In this document: positions 1-11,349 of the stretch, one piece after another
How positions within the stretch are numbered: the first letter of the stretch is position 1
Layout: every line of letters starts with the position of its first letter
Assembly (NCBI GenBank): GCA_047967505.1
Contig: CM106540.1
Source: Dipteris shenzhenensis
Lineage: Eukaryota > Polypodiophyta > Polypodiopsida > Gleicheniales
Reading direction: 5' to 3' (one strand)
Length of the DNA stretch: 64,000 nt
Made by a program: the position numbers and the translations under genes
The notes under the pieces: generated by a model
The model's input: the letters and a program-made list of their open reading frames with translations, nothing else
Told to the model about the DNA's origin: nothing
Databases searched by the model: none

Positions 1-2
1 TG

Positions 3-164
3 GCCATAATAATTGGGTTTGCAATAGAGCAAGAGGATGACTCTACACCCCTCTCAACACAAGATATAGAGGACTTTGAAACATTGATATTATCGCCAGA
101 ATGGGAATTAGACCCTCCACCTACTCTCCATACAAATAGCATGGAAGGGCAACAATCTGAATAG
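3..164 (+). CDS. Partial open frame at the left edge, unassigned
   Basis: The frame is open from the window edge to a TAG at 162-164 (53 codons). The peptide is acidic, with a D/E-rich middle and an ending near EGQQSE. Its length without a stop and its amphipathic composition make it coding-like, and it could be a last exon or a retroelement tail. I recognise no domain and no start is visible. Chance is not excluded. Confidence 0.2.
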   Translation, partial: AIIIGFAIEQEDDSTPLSTQDIEDFETLILSPEWELDPPPTLHTNSMEGQQSE

Positions 165-257
165 ATTCCAGAGAATGACAATGTGGAGCTCTGCCAAAGA
201 ATACTACAACTCAGTTCACAGTCTTGCTCGTGCAATAGAAGGATGTGTGTGTGCATG

Positions 258-270
258 CACGCATGCATGC

Positions 271-342
<72 letters not shown>
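258..342. repeat. Compound (TG)n-(GA)n microsatellite
   Basis: Alternating GCATGCAT-like purine-pyrimidine sequence runs into about 13 TG units and then about 20 GA units. A second tract with the same order of blocks lies at 39.75-39.83 kb. Confidence 0.95.
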
Positions 343-344
<2 letters not shown>

Positions 345-478
345 CTAATGATCATGTGTCTTGCTTTTTATAAGTGCATTTTAAGTGGCTATCCCACATA
401 TGGAAAATAGGATTTGGTGTACCAACCTGAAAGAGGATCAATCAATCTTGTTGAAGTCATCTCTCTATCACCATTTCT

Positions 479-2161
479 TTGGGGGCAATACCACCAGTAA
501 TCCGAGAGGATACCATGCCACATAATGACTTTTCAAGAGAGCCAAATAGCATGCCTCTCCAAGAATCACAAGTCACCAACATTGATGGCTTCACGACTCT
601 AGAGTCACAACTCCCAAATGTCTCTAGTGGCACCATACAACAGGCTGCTATTCAAGGAATAGATCAAAATTCCACATGTGCACATGGGAGTCAATTGTAT
701 ATCCAATACAAGCAAGGCCATAACACATTCCAGATCATACAACATCACAGCCAACAATTATAAAAATGGTCTCAATTATTTGCTACCAGTCTTTAGTGCA
801 TGGAATGGCAAAATCAAAAGGCAATAATTTCCAACTTGGAAATTCAACTACCAGGTCAAGCCGATGCAAAGGGGTCAACACAAGATCTTCTACTACAAGG
901 CATCACTACATTATACCAAGAGCTTGTTGTAATCCTCTAGCAAGAGGATCACCTTGAAGGAAGAATACGATACTCTGGAAACACTTGCAAATCAAAATGT
1001 TACATGCAGTATTTGGTCTTGATTGGACCAGACTAGTAAGTACCAAGACTCTCCGAGATCTATGCCATCATATGGATGAAGACGAGAAGAATGTGTTCCG
1101 TCTCTCAGTGCATGCAGATCTCATACAGATAAAGGTTGATGCAATACCACTATATGAATGCTTGATGGGAAGCCCCCCTCTTCGAGTAGTAGCCGGACTC
1201 CTACATTTACTGCAACAATCACCATCAACTTCCATCGGATATAACTCCTAAAAAAATCCAAAATTAAAGTTGTCAATGCCTACCAAAAGTGACAAGGCTC
1301 TGCTAGAGGAATATGTGGTCTACCTTCAATCTAATCTCCCATATCTTGCCACTCTCTATTCTGATCTACTCACATCCCTAACTCTAGTACTATCCTCCAT
1401 ACCTTTCCAGAAATCCACACTAATCCATATTCCTTGCCATGCCTCTTTGCCTCTCAACACTATCGCCTAATCCAAGAATCTAACTCCTATCATCCAGTTA
1501 CACCTAACTTTTTTCCAACACTTGACAGTCCATCCCTTGAGGATTATCAAGTTGCTAAATCAATTTTTCCTTCTCTCCCTCCACTTTCCACAAACATCCC
1601 TACTTCTACCTTCTCAAATTCACTACTTGCTTCGCGACCTCAAGCTTTTCTCCTATAACCTCTTCCTCTCCCCCAAGACCACATGTTCCTCCAATCTCCC
1701 TTGAGTTTTCAATGGAAGACACCATTAATGATTCCATCAATGAGCTTCAAGAATTGGATAATCCAATTTGCACACCCACACAGGATTTGCAACAAGATCC
1801 AGATAGGATCCCCATGCCTGGTAATCCCATTGGTGATTTTTGGAGGCAATACCCAAATATGCAGTCAAGAGGAGGATGGGACCTCTCCGGAATTTCAATG
1901 AGTATCCACTAAGCACAAATCACTCTAAAAATTGACATGAAATTGGAGCCACAGCCTATGTGGCGTAGACCAAAGCTACTCAATGAAAAGTACCTCCTTG
2001 AATACATGCAAGCTCCATCTTCCTTTCGCATGCATCCCACATTTGAAGCAGTGCCCTATCACTACCGGTGGGATGCCAGTCATCATGATCTAGATAATGC
2101 AAATGCTCCTTGCAATCGACCATTAATATATAGAAACTCTAAAATCAAATGGACAAGCTAG
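479..2161 (+). other. Degenerate coding-like stretch, unassigned
   Basis: Several short plus-strand open frames follow one another (479-763, 985-1251, 1270-1470, 1434-1658, 1712-1912, 1937-2161), with stops and frame changes between them. Around 790-990 a frame different from the longest ORF reads as a helical, Gln/Glu/Leu-rich peptide. Around 1950-2150 a frame is rich in His, Tyr and Trp. The pattern fits a decayed gene or mobile-element polyprotein, but I see no catalytic motif, zinc knuckle or known family signature. From 2162 to 2820 I see nothing further. Confidence 0.2.
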
Positions 2162-2826
2162 GAAACACTCATCGGAGCCTTGGACAGACATGCATCAATT
2201 ATGCAAAGCAGTTATGACAAACACTCAAGGAAAGTGCAAGATACAGTGAAGCCTTAGCAGTCATCCTAAAGGTGTCCCTCACCATTAACGACCATTCGCC
2301 CAACCTCAGCTTCAATCCAAATCAATAGATAGATGCTCAAACAAGTCACCTCTTTCAAAGATCCATATCTCTTCAAGGGCGTTATGTGTGTTTGTTTGAA
2401 GAAATGGTTGACACTGGCTTCTTAGAAACTAAGCAAGCAATCTACTGTGTTTGTGGATTACAAGGAAAAGATCGACAAGAAGCTCGCACCATCTATCACC
2501 ACCGCCATCTTTACCATACTCATTGGGTAAAGACAACCGCATCACAACATCATCTGTAGACCCAACCATAACCCAAGGATGGGTAATCAAATCAGTCTAA
2601 GGGAGTTGTTAACCCTATGGCAACAAGGGCTAGAAGTGTAGTTTAGGACAACAACTATGAGAGCGTTGTGTGTGTAGAGTAGTGGCACAGCTTCGCTTCT
2701 AATATCTTGAGCCTAAAAGATGGTATGATACATCTTAAAGGATGAGGATAGCAAAAATCCTCTCTAGAAAAGATCCAATCATACTTGCAAAATTAGGATT
2801 TAGAGAGAGAAAGACTAAAAGCCTAT

Positions 2827-2947
2827 CCACTTTGTGTAGAGACCCAAAAAGTCCTCCACTTTGTGTAGAGACCCAAAAGTTCCCCCACTTTGTGTAGAGA
2901 CCCAAAAAGTCCCCCCACTTTGTGTAGAGACCCAAAAGGTCCCCCCC
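2827..2947. repeat. Minisatellite, four 29-30 bp units
   Basis: Four head-to-tail copies of a unit beginning CCACTTTGTGTAGAGACCC start at 2827, 2856, 2885 and 2915. They vary in the length of the A and C runs. A partial fifth copy (TTGTGTAGAGACCA) lies near 3017. The minus strand is open through it and would encode a repeated LYTKWGDFLG-like peptide, but nothing else supports a gene. Confidence 0.9.
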
Positions 2948-3186
2948 AAAAGTGGAGGGACTCCTGTCCAAAAGGTATCTTACAAAAGAGGTCCCACTAC
3001 GGAGGTACCTATGGATTGTGTAGAGACCAACATGTATAAATATCTCTCAATGGAATGAAGCTCCCACTCTTTGGGGTTCAGTATTCAAGCTCACTATTGT
3101 GTTCATGCGATTGATCTCCATTGCATCCATGCTCTCTTACACTATTGCATTCTAGCATGCCCTTACCCTTGCACTCTCTACCCTTG

Positions 3187-3545
3187 TACTCCCTCCTCCT
3201 CTCATCCTTCCTCCCTCTTCCTCCCTCCTCCTCCTCCTCCTCCCTCATCCTTCTCCTCCATCTCCTCCTCCCCCAACCTTCTCCTTCCCCCTCCTCCTCC
3301 TCCTCCCTTCTCCTCCTCCTCCTTCCTCCTCCTCCTCCCATCTCCTTCTCCTTCCTCCTCCTTCCTCCCTCCTCCTCCTCCTCCTCCCTTCTCCTCCTCC
3401 TCCTCCACTTCTCTCCTCCTCCTCTTCCTTCCTTCCTCCTCCTCCTCCCTTCTCCTCCTCCTCCCTCCTCCTCCTCCTCTTCTCTCCTCCTCCTCCCTTC
3501 TCCTCCTCCTCCCTCCTCCTCCTCCTCCTCCCTCCCTCCCTTCTC
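3187..3545. repeat. CCT/CTC trinucleotide-rich polypyrimidine tract
   Basis: About 350 bases are nearly pure pyrimidine on the plus strand, built from (CTC)n/(CCT)n with TTC interruptions. Long open frames appear on both strands (poly-Ser/Pro/Leu on plus, poly-Glu/Gly/Arg on minus) only because the repeat lacks stop codons. Such mirror polypurine-polypyrimidine DNA can form triplexes. From 3600 to 4330 I see no supported gene. Confidence 0.9.
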
Positions 3546-4333
3546 AACACTTACCCCTCGAATCCGCGAAGGAAACTAGCTCTCCACTCCTCAACCTTGG
3601 ACTCCTCCTAAACCTTGTAACCCCCTCTGAACCTTGGAACTCCTAGTTAGCTCTCTCAACCCTATCCCCCTTTCGAACTCTGAAATGTCCTTCTAAACAC
3701 TTGAACTCCTATGGAGGTGAGAGCCTTCATAAATTGTTATAATCAAGCCCTCTTTCTCATTCACGTGTGCATGAGATCTGCTTTCCATGCTTTAGCCTAC
3801 ACCTCTCAACAAAACATGACCCGAGGACCTATGCTACACTTGTGAGCACCTATGCTACAATGAGCAATGACATGACTGTAGGTGACCAACACCCTCAAAA
3901 CATGCACTTGGGTAAAACACAGACAACAATGGGCATCCCACATGCTCATGGGGTGTGGGCTATCTTCTATGTGAGCAAATGTGCCAAATCCCCTCAATTG
4001 GAGCATGATATATATGTAACTTATGGCTGTCTATTTAGTTATGTGATTCTCTAGAACTTAACTGTTCTTGGGTTTCCTTGTGTGCACATATTGAGTGTGA
4101 TCTTATTTCTGCTATGGGATTTTGGTTGTAGCAAGCAGGCCTCTATATTGTAGCATGAAGTTCATCCATGTGGTGTTGATAAAGTTTAGATAGTCGGTGA
4201 CCACAAGGGAAAGAGCTACTCCACTACAAAAGATTGAGATTTGAGGTAATCTGCTGTCTTTTCTCGAGTGTGTCACACATCATAAATTTTTTGAAATATC
4301 AAAGATCTGTTCCTTACACTTTTCGAATACTCC

Positions 4334-6105
4334 CTAATCATTGATTCCTGAGGGCATGTATCCTTCCTCCTTCATTTGTGCGCTTAGTTTGTGTAGCTTC
4401 GCATAAACATCCTCACTTTGTGTGTGGCTCTTGTCTCCCATTGTGAAAGCTTGTAGACTACTTCTGACCTCAGTAATGGCTTTACATGGTTGCTTCCATG
4501 AGTTTGCACCTAATCTTTCTTCTTCTACTCTGTTTTCCTCCTCCCACATGCCGGCATGAGCATAGAGGTTACATAAGAGTGTATAGGCAGTAGCATTTCT
4601 ACCATCAAGAGTAATGATGTGATCAAGGCATCGCTCTCCTGGCTCAAGATCAATGTGTGTTCTGCAATGGCCAAGCAAAGATATCCATCCCATGCTATTG
4701 TGGTAACATGGTATGGTTATAAGCAAGTCTTTTTCCACAGTTAAACATCCTGCACAGCAAAGAAGAGGCCGATATTCAAGAAGTGCCAAAATACTTCAAG
4801 AATTACACAAGTGGCAGTGCGCCAATAGCAATGCCAAGACCACTAAAATAAGGTCAACCATATAGTTATAATATTCAAGTGTGGGTACAATGCCATGACA
4901 AGCTACCATGGAATTGAAATAGTGACAACCACCATTCAATAGGATGGCATGACTACACATCGAGAGAAGAGAGACAAAATCTCTGCCTAAATGGAAGCGA
5001 GAGTGTCAGCCTCCGTGCATAAATGGTCCCCAAGGACAAAAGAACATCGCGAACACCATATCCGCCATAGGGTAATGCTGGAAATCACCTCCCAGGCCGA
5101 CCCTGCAGCTGAAGTAGGCATGGAATCCTGTGCTGGTACTGGTACCAAAAGTAAATCCTGCGGCTCCATGATGCTGGCCTCCATGGGACCCCGTCTCTGG
5201 CGACGCTGCATGAAGAAACCGAGGTCTCTTGGCTCTGACTCAAAGAGAGTAAAGGCTCCAGATCCTCTCCCCCAAAGAGCAGCGCCCCACGTCATCAGAA
5301 AGGACTCAGATGTAACATATGAGAACAACCTGAAGATACCTGTCCATACCACTCTAGAGCTGGTGCAACTCCATAAACAATGCTTGCTAGATTCCTCTGC
5401 AAGCTGACAACGCCTACACAAGGAGGGTCTACCCATCTGCTGGAGCCAAGTACCCACAGGTATGCCCCTATGTATAGTGAGCCCTGCTTGCATATTGTTA
5501 AAATATTGTAGGGCTAGCTTATGCGACCTCCTATGCTGGGAAAACCTTGCAATCATTTCATTCCATGTGACTAGCTCTCGTCTTGGCATTGCTTCGAACA
5601 CATTGCAGGCATCTTAGGCATCTTTTATGCTACCACATTTAGCATACATGTTAATGAGGGTGTTGCAAACCACTACATTTACCTCATAACCTATTTGAAT
5701 GAGGTGGGAATGAATAAAATTTCCCTAATCTAGGGCTGCTATTGTGGAACAAGCTTTGAGGATGGAGACGTAGGTGTTATTGTCTAGCTTCATGTTCTCA
5801 TACTCACATTGCTGAAATAGTTGGAGGGCCTCTTGACTATACCCATGCTGAGAATAGGCTGCCACCATCATATTCAATGTCATTGCATCTCGCTTCATCA
5901 ATACATCAAATAGTATTTGTGCATTACTAAGGCTCCCACATTTTTGATACATGGCAATAAGGCTATTGCAAACCAAGAGATCTGACTCAAATCCACTTTC
6001 ACTAATAAAGGCATGTATCAACTCCACTTGACTTTGCTCTGCTATACTGTTGAATGCTTTCAAGATATAAACAAAGGTTACAAGGTCTGGCTTGATGCAT
6101 GACGC
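4334..6105 (-). pseudogene. PPR protein (PLS/E-type) pseudogene, split by a LINE fragment
   Basis: Read on the minus strand, 6100-5490 encodes tandem PPR motifs (KPDLVTFVYILKA, LVCNSLIAMYQKCGSL, DAMTLNMMVAAYSQHGY). One frame continues across TAG at 5725-5727 and a TAA near 5625 into VFEAMPRRELVTWNEMIARF. LINE sequence occupies roughly 5480-4960. PPR sequence then resumes at about 4958 with CSHAILLNGGCHYFNSM and runs, after a frameshift, into an E-domain (LGHCRTHIDLEPGERCLDH, ATAYTLLCNLYAHAGMW). It ends at a stop at 4334 just after KEEGYMP, before any DYW domain. Intact members bind organellar RNA, often in editing. The 5' end abuts copia element 1 at about 6100. Stops, a frameshift, the insertion and the missing N-terminus make it non-functional. 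The family call is firm; the original gene is unknown. Confidence 0.85.
4962..5482 (-). mobile_element. LINE 3' fragment (zf-RVT region) inserted in the PPR gene
   Basis: The minus strand encodes a Cys-rich segment, SLCRRCQLAEESSKHCLWSC (CRRC at 5418-5407), followed by RVVWTGIFRLF. This is the arrangement of the zinc-binding region found after the reverse transcriptase in plant LINEs. The open frame runs to a stop at 4987. It is in frame with the upstream PPR codons, so PPR and LINE read as one 204-residue fusion (5601-4987). About a dozen expected PPR codons are missing at the site, so the insertion replaced or deleted some target sequence. No poly-A tail is clear. It carries no reverse transcriptase core. 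Confidence 0.7.
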
Positions 6106-6433
6106 CCTTCGCGGTGTGGCGAAAGCGCAGTATATGCTGCGGGGCCCGTTTTGAAGGCGGAAGTTCTTTGCAGGCACTCAGAAAAAGGCCCTGTTTTTGG
6201 TTGTGCGACCACTGTGCGGCTAGTCGGTGGAAAGTTGCCATAGAAATTGCATCGTATGCCTATGTGCAGAGATATTGGGAGTTGCAGATTCATGCCTATT
6301 GCCTGTTGATGCAAAATTGTCACTAGGAAGTGATTGCGTGGTGAAATACCACTTTCGTCAGTTTTGCAGATCTGCTCGTGTGAGGCAAAAACTGTGTTCT
6401 TTGCAGTGACAGAATATTTTGCAGTGTTCTGTA

Positions 6434-9400
6434 ATGGCATCTGATTCTCTTTCACAGATTGTCACTGAAAATCTTGACAAGAACAACTTCCAGGCATGGA
6501 AGTTTAGAATGACGAATTTCTTGATGGGAAAAGGCTATTGGTAATTCATTACAGGAAATGAAGAAGAACCTGTTCTTCCTAATGTTCCCAGTCAACAGGA
6601 AATGCAGGCATTCAAAGGATGGCATGAGAGAGCCAGGAAAGTTATGTACTGGCTGTCTATCAGTATTTCGGACTCCATGATTGTGCATATTCAGGATGCA
6701 AATACGCCAAAGGAGGCATGGGATACTTTGGCAAAAATGTATAGCACAAATACGCAAGCCAGGAAAATGTAACTCAAACAGGAGTTGCACAATGTGCAGA
6801 GAGAAAATTCGAGCATAAATGACTACCACATGAAAGTGAAGAAAATTGCAGATGCACTTGCTTCCATTGGGTCGCCAGTGGATGATGACGATTTGGTCTC
6901 TGTGACCTTGAATGGTCTAGGAAAGGATTATGCACAGTTCCGGACATCCATTGCCGTCCGTGAAAAATTTCCTGATTTTGAGGAGTTGATTGCTCTTCTA
7001 ATTTCCGAAGAGCAGAGAAATGGTGGTGCATCTTCTTCAGCAGGAACCTCAAAAGAAACTGTCTTCTACTCAAATGCTGGCAGAGGTAGAGGCAGAGGTA
7101 GAGGAGGCCGATCTGTAGGCTGTGGTAGAAATCAGAATATGCAGCAAACGCAAGAAAACTAGTCCTATGCAGGAGGACGTGGTAACTCTAGAGGCAGGGG
7201 GAGCCAAAGAGGCCGTGGTGGATGGCAGAGAGGCCAAAATGCAAACAGCAATATTGAATGCTACTATTGTGGCATGGCTAAGGACTGCTATAAAAACCAG
7301 AATGACATTATGATTGGAAAATTGCAGCAAGGCAATTATGCATCCTCTAGTAGACAGGGTGATGACAGAAATGAGCATTTGTTTATGGTGCAGCATATGA
7401 CAAATTCTGTAACAAGTGCAGAAGAAAGCAATGATGTGTGGTATGTTGACTCGGGTGCGTCAAACCACATGACAGGTCACACTGAATGGATGCAGGATGC
7501 AAGAAAAATGGAAAAACCAGGATTTGTGGAGACTGGTGATGATACTGCACATCCTATTGTGCAGATTGGCAAAATTCCTTTGTCTATGTAGGATGGGAAA
7601 AAGAAATACTTGTCTGATGTATTTCATGTCCCGAACATCACCAAGAACCTGGTTTTTGTTGGTCAAATGGTTGAGCAGGGCTTGCAGGTTAGATTTAATC
7701 CTCATGGATGCTTTGTTGAGGATATGAAAAATAACGGTCGCTTGATAGCAAAAGGAAAGAAGAAGGGCAGGATGTTTACGTTGGATGCAGACATGCCTGA
7801 ATTGAGTGCAGCAATGTTTGCACATGGGACCGGTGTAGTTGCAGATATTGATATCTGGCACAAACGCATTGGTCATGTTAATATATAGTGACTTAAATCA
7901 ATACAAGCCCAAAATATTATTGCAGGATTGCCTAAATTCAAGGTTGCAGAAATGCACAAGGTTTGTGAAGCCTGTCAATTTGGGAAATAGGCAAGGAAAC
8001 CTTTTCCTAGGCATGTTCAAGAGAGTAAAAAGCCATTGGAATTAATCCACTTTGATGTGTGGACTACAGAAGCTACATCTATTGGAGGCTGTCACTATTT
8101 TGTCACATTTATTGATGACTTCAGCAGAAAACTGTGGGTGTATTTTATGAAAAAGAAAAGTGAAGTGTTTGGGCACTTCAAAGCTTTCAAAGCTATGGTT
8201 GAAAAAGAAACAGGCCTGCAAATAAAATGCCTAAGGTCAGATGGAGGGGGAGAGTACCTCTCAAATGAGTTTGCAAGGTTCTTGCAGGAGCATGGTATAA
8301 AGCAGCAATATTCATGCAGTCATACCCCACAGCAAAATGGAATTGCAGAAAGGAAAAATAGGCATATTGGAGAGGTATCTCGGGCTATGCTAAATGAAAA
8401 AGATCTACCAGATTATTATTGGGCTGAAGCAGTTGCTACAGCAGTTTATATAATGAACAGGACTCCCACTGCAGCAATACATGGCATGACGCCAGAGGAG
8501 ATGTATACTGGTAGAAAACCAGATATTTCTCATTTGAAAATTTTTGGTTGCATTGCCTATGTCCATGTGCCAGATGAGTTGAGGTCCAAGTTGGATCCAA
8601 AAGCTGAGAAGTGCGTCTTTTTTGGTTATTCTCTACAGCAAAAAGGGTATAGATGCTACAACCCTGCTACACGAAAGTTCACAGTGAGCAGAGATGTCGT
8701 TTTTGATGAGATGAGCAGCTGGTATAAACCAGTAAATGTGATGATTGATGTAGATGCACAAAATTGTAATGCTGCACAGAATTCACAGCAGCAATCACAA
8801 AATATCAGTGGACCTGCAGTGTCGTCTAGCAGTGGTTCACATACTTCGCCATGGACAGGCAGATTGAGATCAGGAGAATCTCCTCAAAGAAATGCAGAGA
8901 GTGGTATGCAGGTATCACGAAAAGGAAAAGAGAAGGTAGATCAGCCCATGTTTGATGTGAATGCAGGTCACTCTTGTGTGGATGGTGAATCCAGTGGCTC
9001 AGCAGAACAGAGCATTGATGATGAGTTGGGTATTCCCTCTGTTGTTACACCTGGAGTAAGGAAGACCAGGGATGTTTTGAGAGCACCTAGAAGTGAGCCT
9101 ATTTTGCACAGGTCCACTAGGGTTAGGTATCCTGTGGATAGGCTGAAATATGATGGATTTACAGCCATTCACTATGCCTATATGGTCAAAGTGATACAAG
9201 AACCAGAACCCACTTCTTTTGAGCAAGCCATGGGAAATGAAAAATGGGAGAAAGCCATGGATGAAGAAATGGATGCCTTGGATGCTAATGCTACATGGGA
9301 ATTGGTGCCTTTGCCTAAAGGCAAGAATGCAATTGGCTGTAAGTGGGTTTATAAGATCAAGCACAATGCAGATGGTTCTGTGAATAGATACAAGGCAAGA

Positions 9401-10580
9401 TTAGTTGTCAAGGGGTATGCACAGACATATGGCATTGATTATGAAGAAACTTTCAGCCCGGTTGCAAGGATGGCAACCGTAAGAGCAGCCATTGCTATGG
9501 CTGCATCAAAGGGATGGTCTTTACATTAGATGGATGTAAATAATGCCTTCTTGCATGGTGATTTGCAAGAAGAGGTCTTTATGGAGCAGCCAATAGGTTA
9601 TGTTCATGCTACTCATCCTGAGTTTGTTTGCAGGTTGAAGAAAGCCTTGTATGGCTTGAAGCAAGCACCTAGAGCATGGTCTGACAAGATAGGACAGTAT
9701 CTTGTCACTATTGGCTTTCAAATTTCCAAGGCAGGTTTCTCACTCTATGTGAGAAAAACAGAGAAAGGGATTATGCTGCTGGTCATTTATGTTGATGATT
9801 TGATCATCACAGGTGATAGTGACGAAGATATCCTTCATGTGAAAATGCTATTGAGGCAGAAGTTTGAGATGAAGGATTTGGGAGAGCTGCGTTATTTCTT
9901 GGGCATTGAGGTGATTAGATCACCAAGTGGGATATAGCTCTTGCAGAGGCAGTATGGATTGGACATGCTGTCCAAATATGGGATGACAGGCTGTAAGCCT
10001 ATTTCAGTTCCTTTGGAGCAGAATGTGAAGCTGAGCGCAGATGCAGGTGAGCTTTTGGAAGACCCTACTGTGTACAGACGCATAGTAGGAAGTTTGATTT
10101 ACATGACTATTACCAGGCCAGATTTGAGCTGCTATGCTGTTGGGTTGGTAGGTCAGTTTATGCAGGCTCCAAGGAAACCGCATTTGGATGCAGCTAGATG
10201 CATACTCAGGTATGTGAAGTCCACATTGCAGTATGGACTATTTTATGAGGCTGGGGTTCAGATACAGTTGCATGGATACACTGATGCTGATTGGGCTGGT
10301 AGTATTTCTGATAGACGATCTACCAGTGGATATGTGTTCTCTTTTGGGAGTGCTGCAGTCACTTGGAGCAGCAAGAAACAGCCTACAGTTGCCTTGTCGA
10401 GCACAGAGGCTGAGTACAGGGGTGCAGCAATGGCTGCATGTGAGGTAGCATTTTTGTCAGCACAGAGGATCAGGTAGCTGACATATTCACGAAAGCATTG
10501 GGCACGAAAGCATTGGGCGCAGAGAAGCTGCGCAAGTTCAGAGACCTGCTTGGTGTGCAGGAATTGGGATTGAGCTCGAG
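6434..10580 (+). pseudogene. Copia gag-pol, broken by in-frame stops
   Basis: ATG at 6434 opens a gag of the UBN2 type. The same reading frame can be followed to about 10450, interrupted by stops at 6542, 6769, 7160, 7589, 7886, 7889, 7988, 9527 and 9935. The zinc knuckle near 7259 has lost its histidine and two or three residues compared with element 2. Protease DSGAS is at 7448. Integrase shows WHKRIGH near 7857, the Asp of HFDVWT near 8048, the Asp of RSDGGGEY near 8240 and the Glu of QNGIAERKN near 8345. Reverse transcriptase has YVDD at 9788-9799. RNase H begins near 10270 but loses about 60 codons after ACEVA (10449), and a 15-bp duplication follows near 10490-10520. Most stops look like CAG/CAA to TAG/TAA changes. 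Confidence 0.9.
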
Positions 10581-10586
10581 GGGGAG

Positions 10587-10815
10587 TGTTGAGATATCGA
10601 GCTCCACTCACGATATGCCAGGGTGACTGTTGTGCATTTATGTCACCGACTTGTTAGCTGGAGATGCGGTTGGTACACCGCCCACGAATAATAGTTGGAT
10701 GACAGCTATCCTTATCTACTCTAGTTTGTGGCTTAGTTAGTATGCCACCTTCGCCCTCGAGCAACTAAACCTTGGTGCATATAAATGAGCCAAAGCGCTT
10801 TGACTCCTTTGATCA
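10587..10815 (+). repeat. 3' LTR of copia element 1 (end uncertain)
   Basis: TGTTGAGATATC begins directly after the polypurine tract and matches the LTR start of element 2. The match fades after about 75 bases. A TATA-like GCATATAAATGAG at about 10778 would suit the LTR promoter. No terminal CA or target duplication could be fixed, so the right boundary is a guess. Confidence 0.6.
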
Positions 10816-10828
10816 ATGGGGCCAGTAC

Positions 10829-11084
10829 CTGCATCTCCTCTAGCAGCTTCTACAAGCACATGGGCTGTAACTACGACTCGAATGGCTACATCCAACCATG
10901 CTCCAATGTCTTCTCCTTTGATGCTAGGAATCTTGGATAGGAGGCCATGCAATTCTTGGATTTCTCTTCCATCCTGCCGCACCACGAACTGCAATGCTGG
11001 AACCTCAATGGCATTGGGGAGGGGAGGCCAAAGAGGTTGGTGAGTTGTTGAGAGCGGAAGACATGGAGGGCATTTCCTGTGATT
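10829..11084 (-). other. Exon-like open segment with splice-site signals
   Basis: On the minus strand a stop-free frame encodes NAIEVPALQFVVRQDGREIQ, then ELHGLLSKIPSIKGEDIGAW and an Ala/Val-rich helix. It is preceded by TTTCCTTAATCACAG (acceptor-like, about 11085) and followed by GATGCAG/GTACTG (donor-like, 10828). Another frame further upstream (11085-11300) also looks coding. I do not recognise the protein. It may be a host exon, or a gene fragment carried next to the copia LTR. Confidence 0.3.
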
Positions 11085-11349
11085 AAGGAAAGACTCCTCT
11101 TCATAGCAACTAGTGAGCCAACGGGCTCCCTCAACACACAGCCCTTCAATTGCTCTAGGCTTCCAGACCGGCTTGATGCCTCTGCTTCATCGACAACTCA
11201 ATCTTCAGCACTCCAGACGCAGAGCACCTCTTCACGTACCAGCTCCTTCATCAACTTCACAGCAGTCAACGCCAATAGTGCATCTCCTCGACAAAACGCC
11301 CGATGGGTTTTCTCCACTATAATAGAATCTTTTAGATTCTATTGCAATC

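Larger units (their letters stand above)
6106..10815 (+). mobile_element. Ty1/copia retrotransposon relic (element 1)
   Basis: The order gag, protease, integrase, reverse transcriptase, RNase H on the plus strand defines Ty1/copia. No 5' LTR is visible: leader-like sequence begins about 6106, directly after PPR codons. The polypurine tract (GAGCTCGAGGGGGAG, 10572-10586) precedes the 3' LTR at 10587. A sister copy lies at 14.56-18.77 kb on the other strand. Loss of the 5' LTR and the premature stops mean it cannot move alone. Confidence 0.9.

Noticed and set aside
2827-2947. CRISPR-like array
   Set aside because: The units are contiguous with no spacers, in a eukaryotic genome; it is a minisatellite.
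3071-3646. Open frames of 150-190 codons on both strands
   Set aside because: They are poly-Ser/Pro/Leu or poly-Glu/Gly/Arg readings of a CCT repeat, with no other coding sign.
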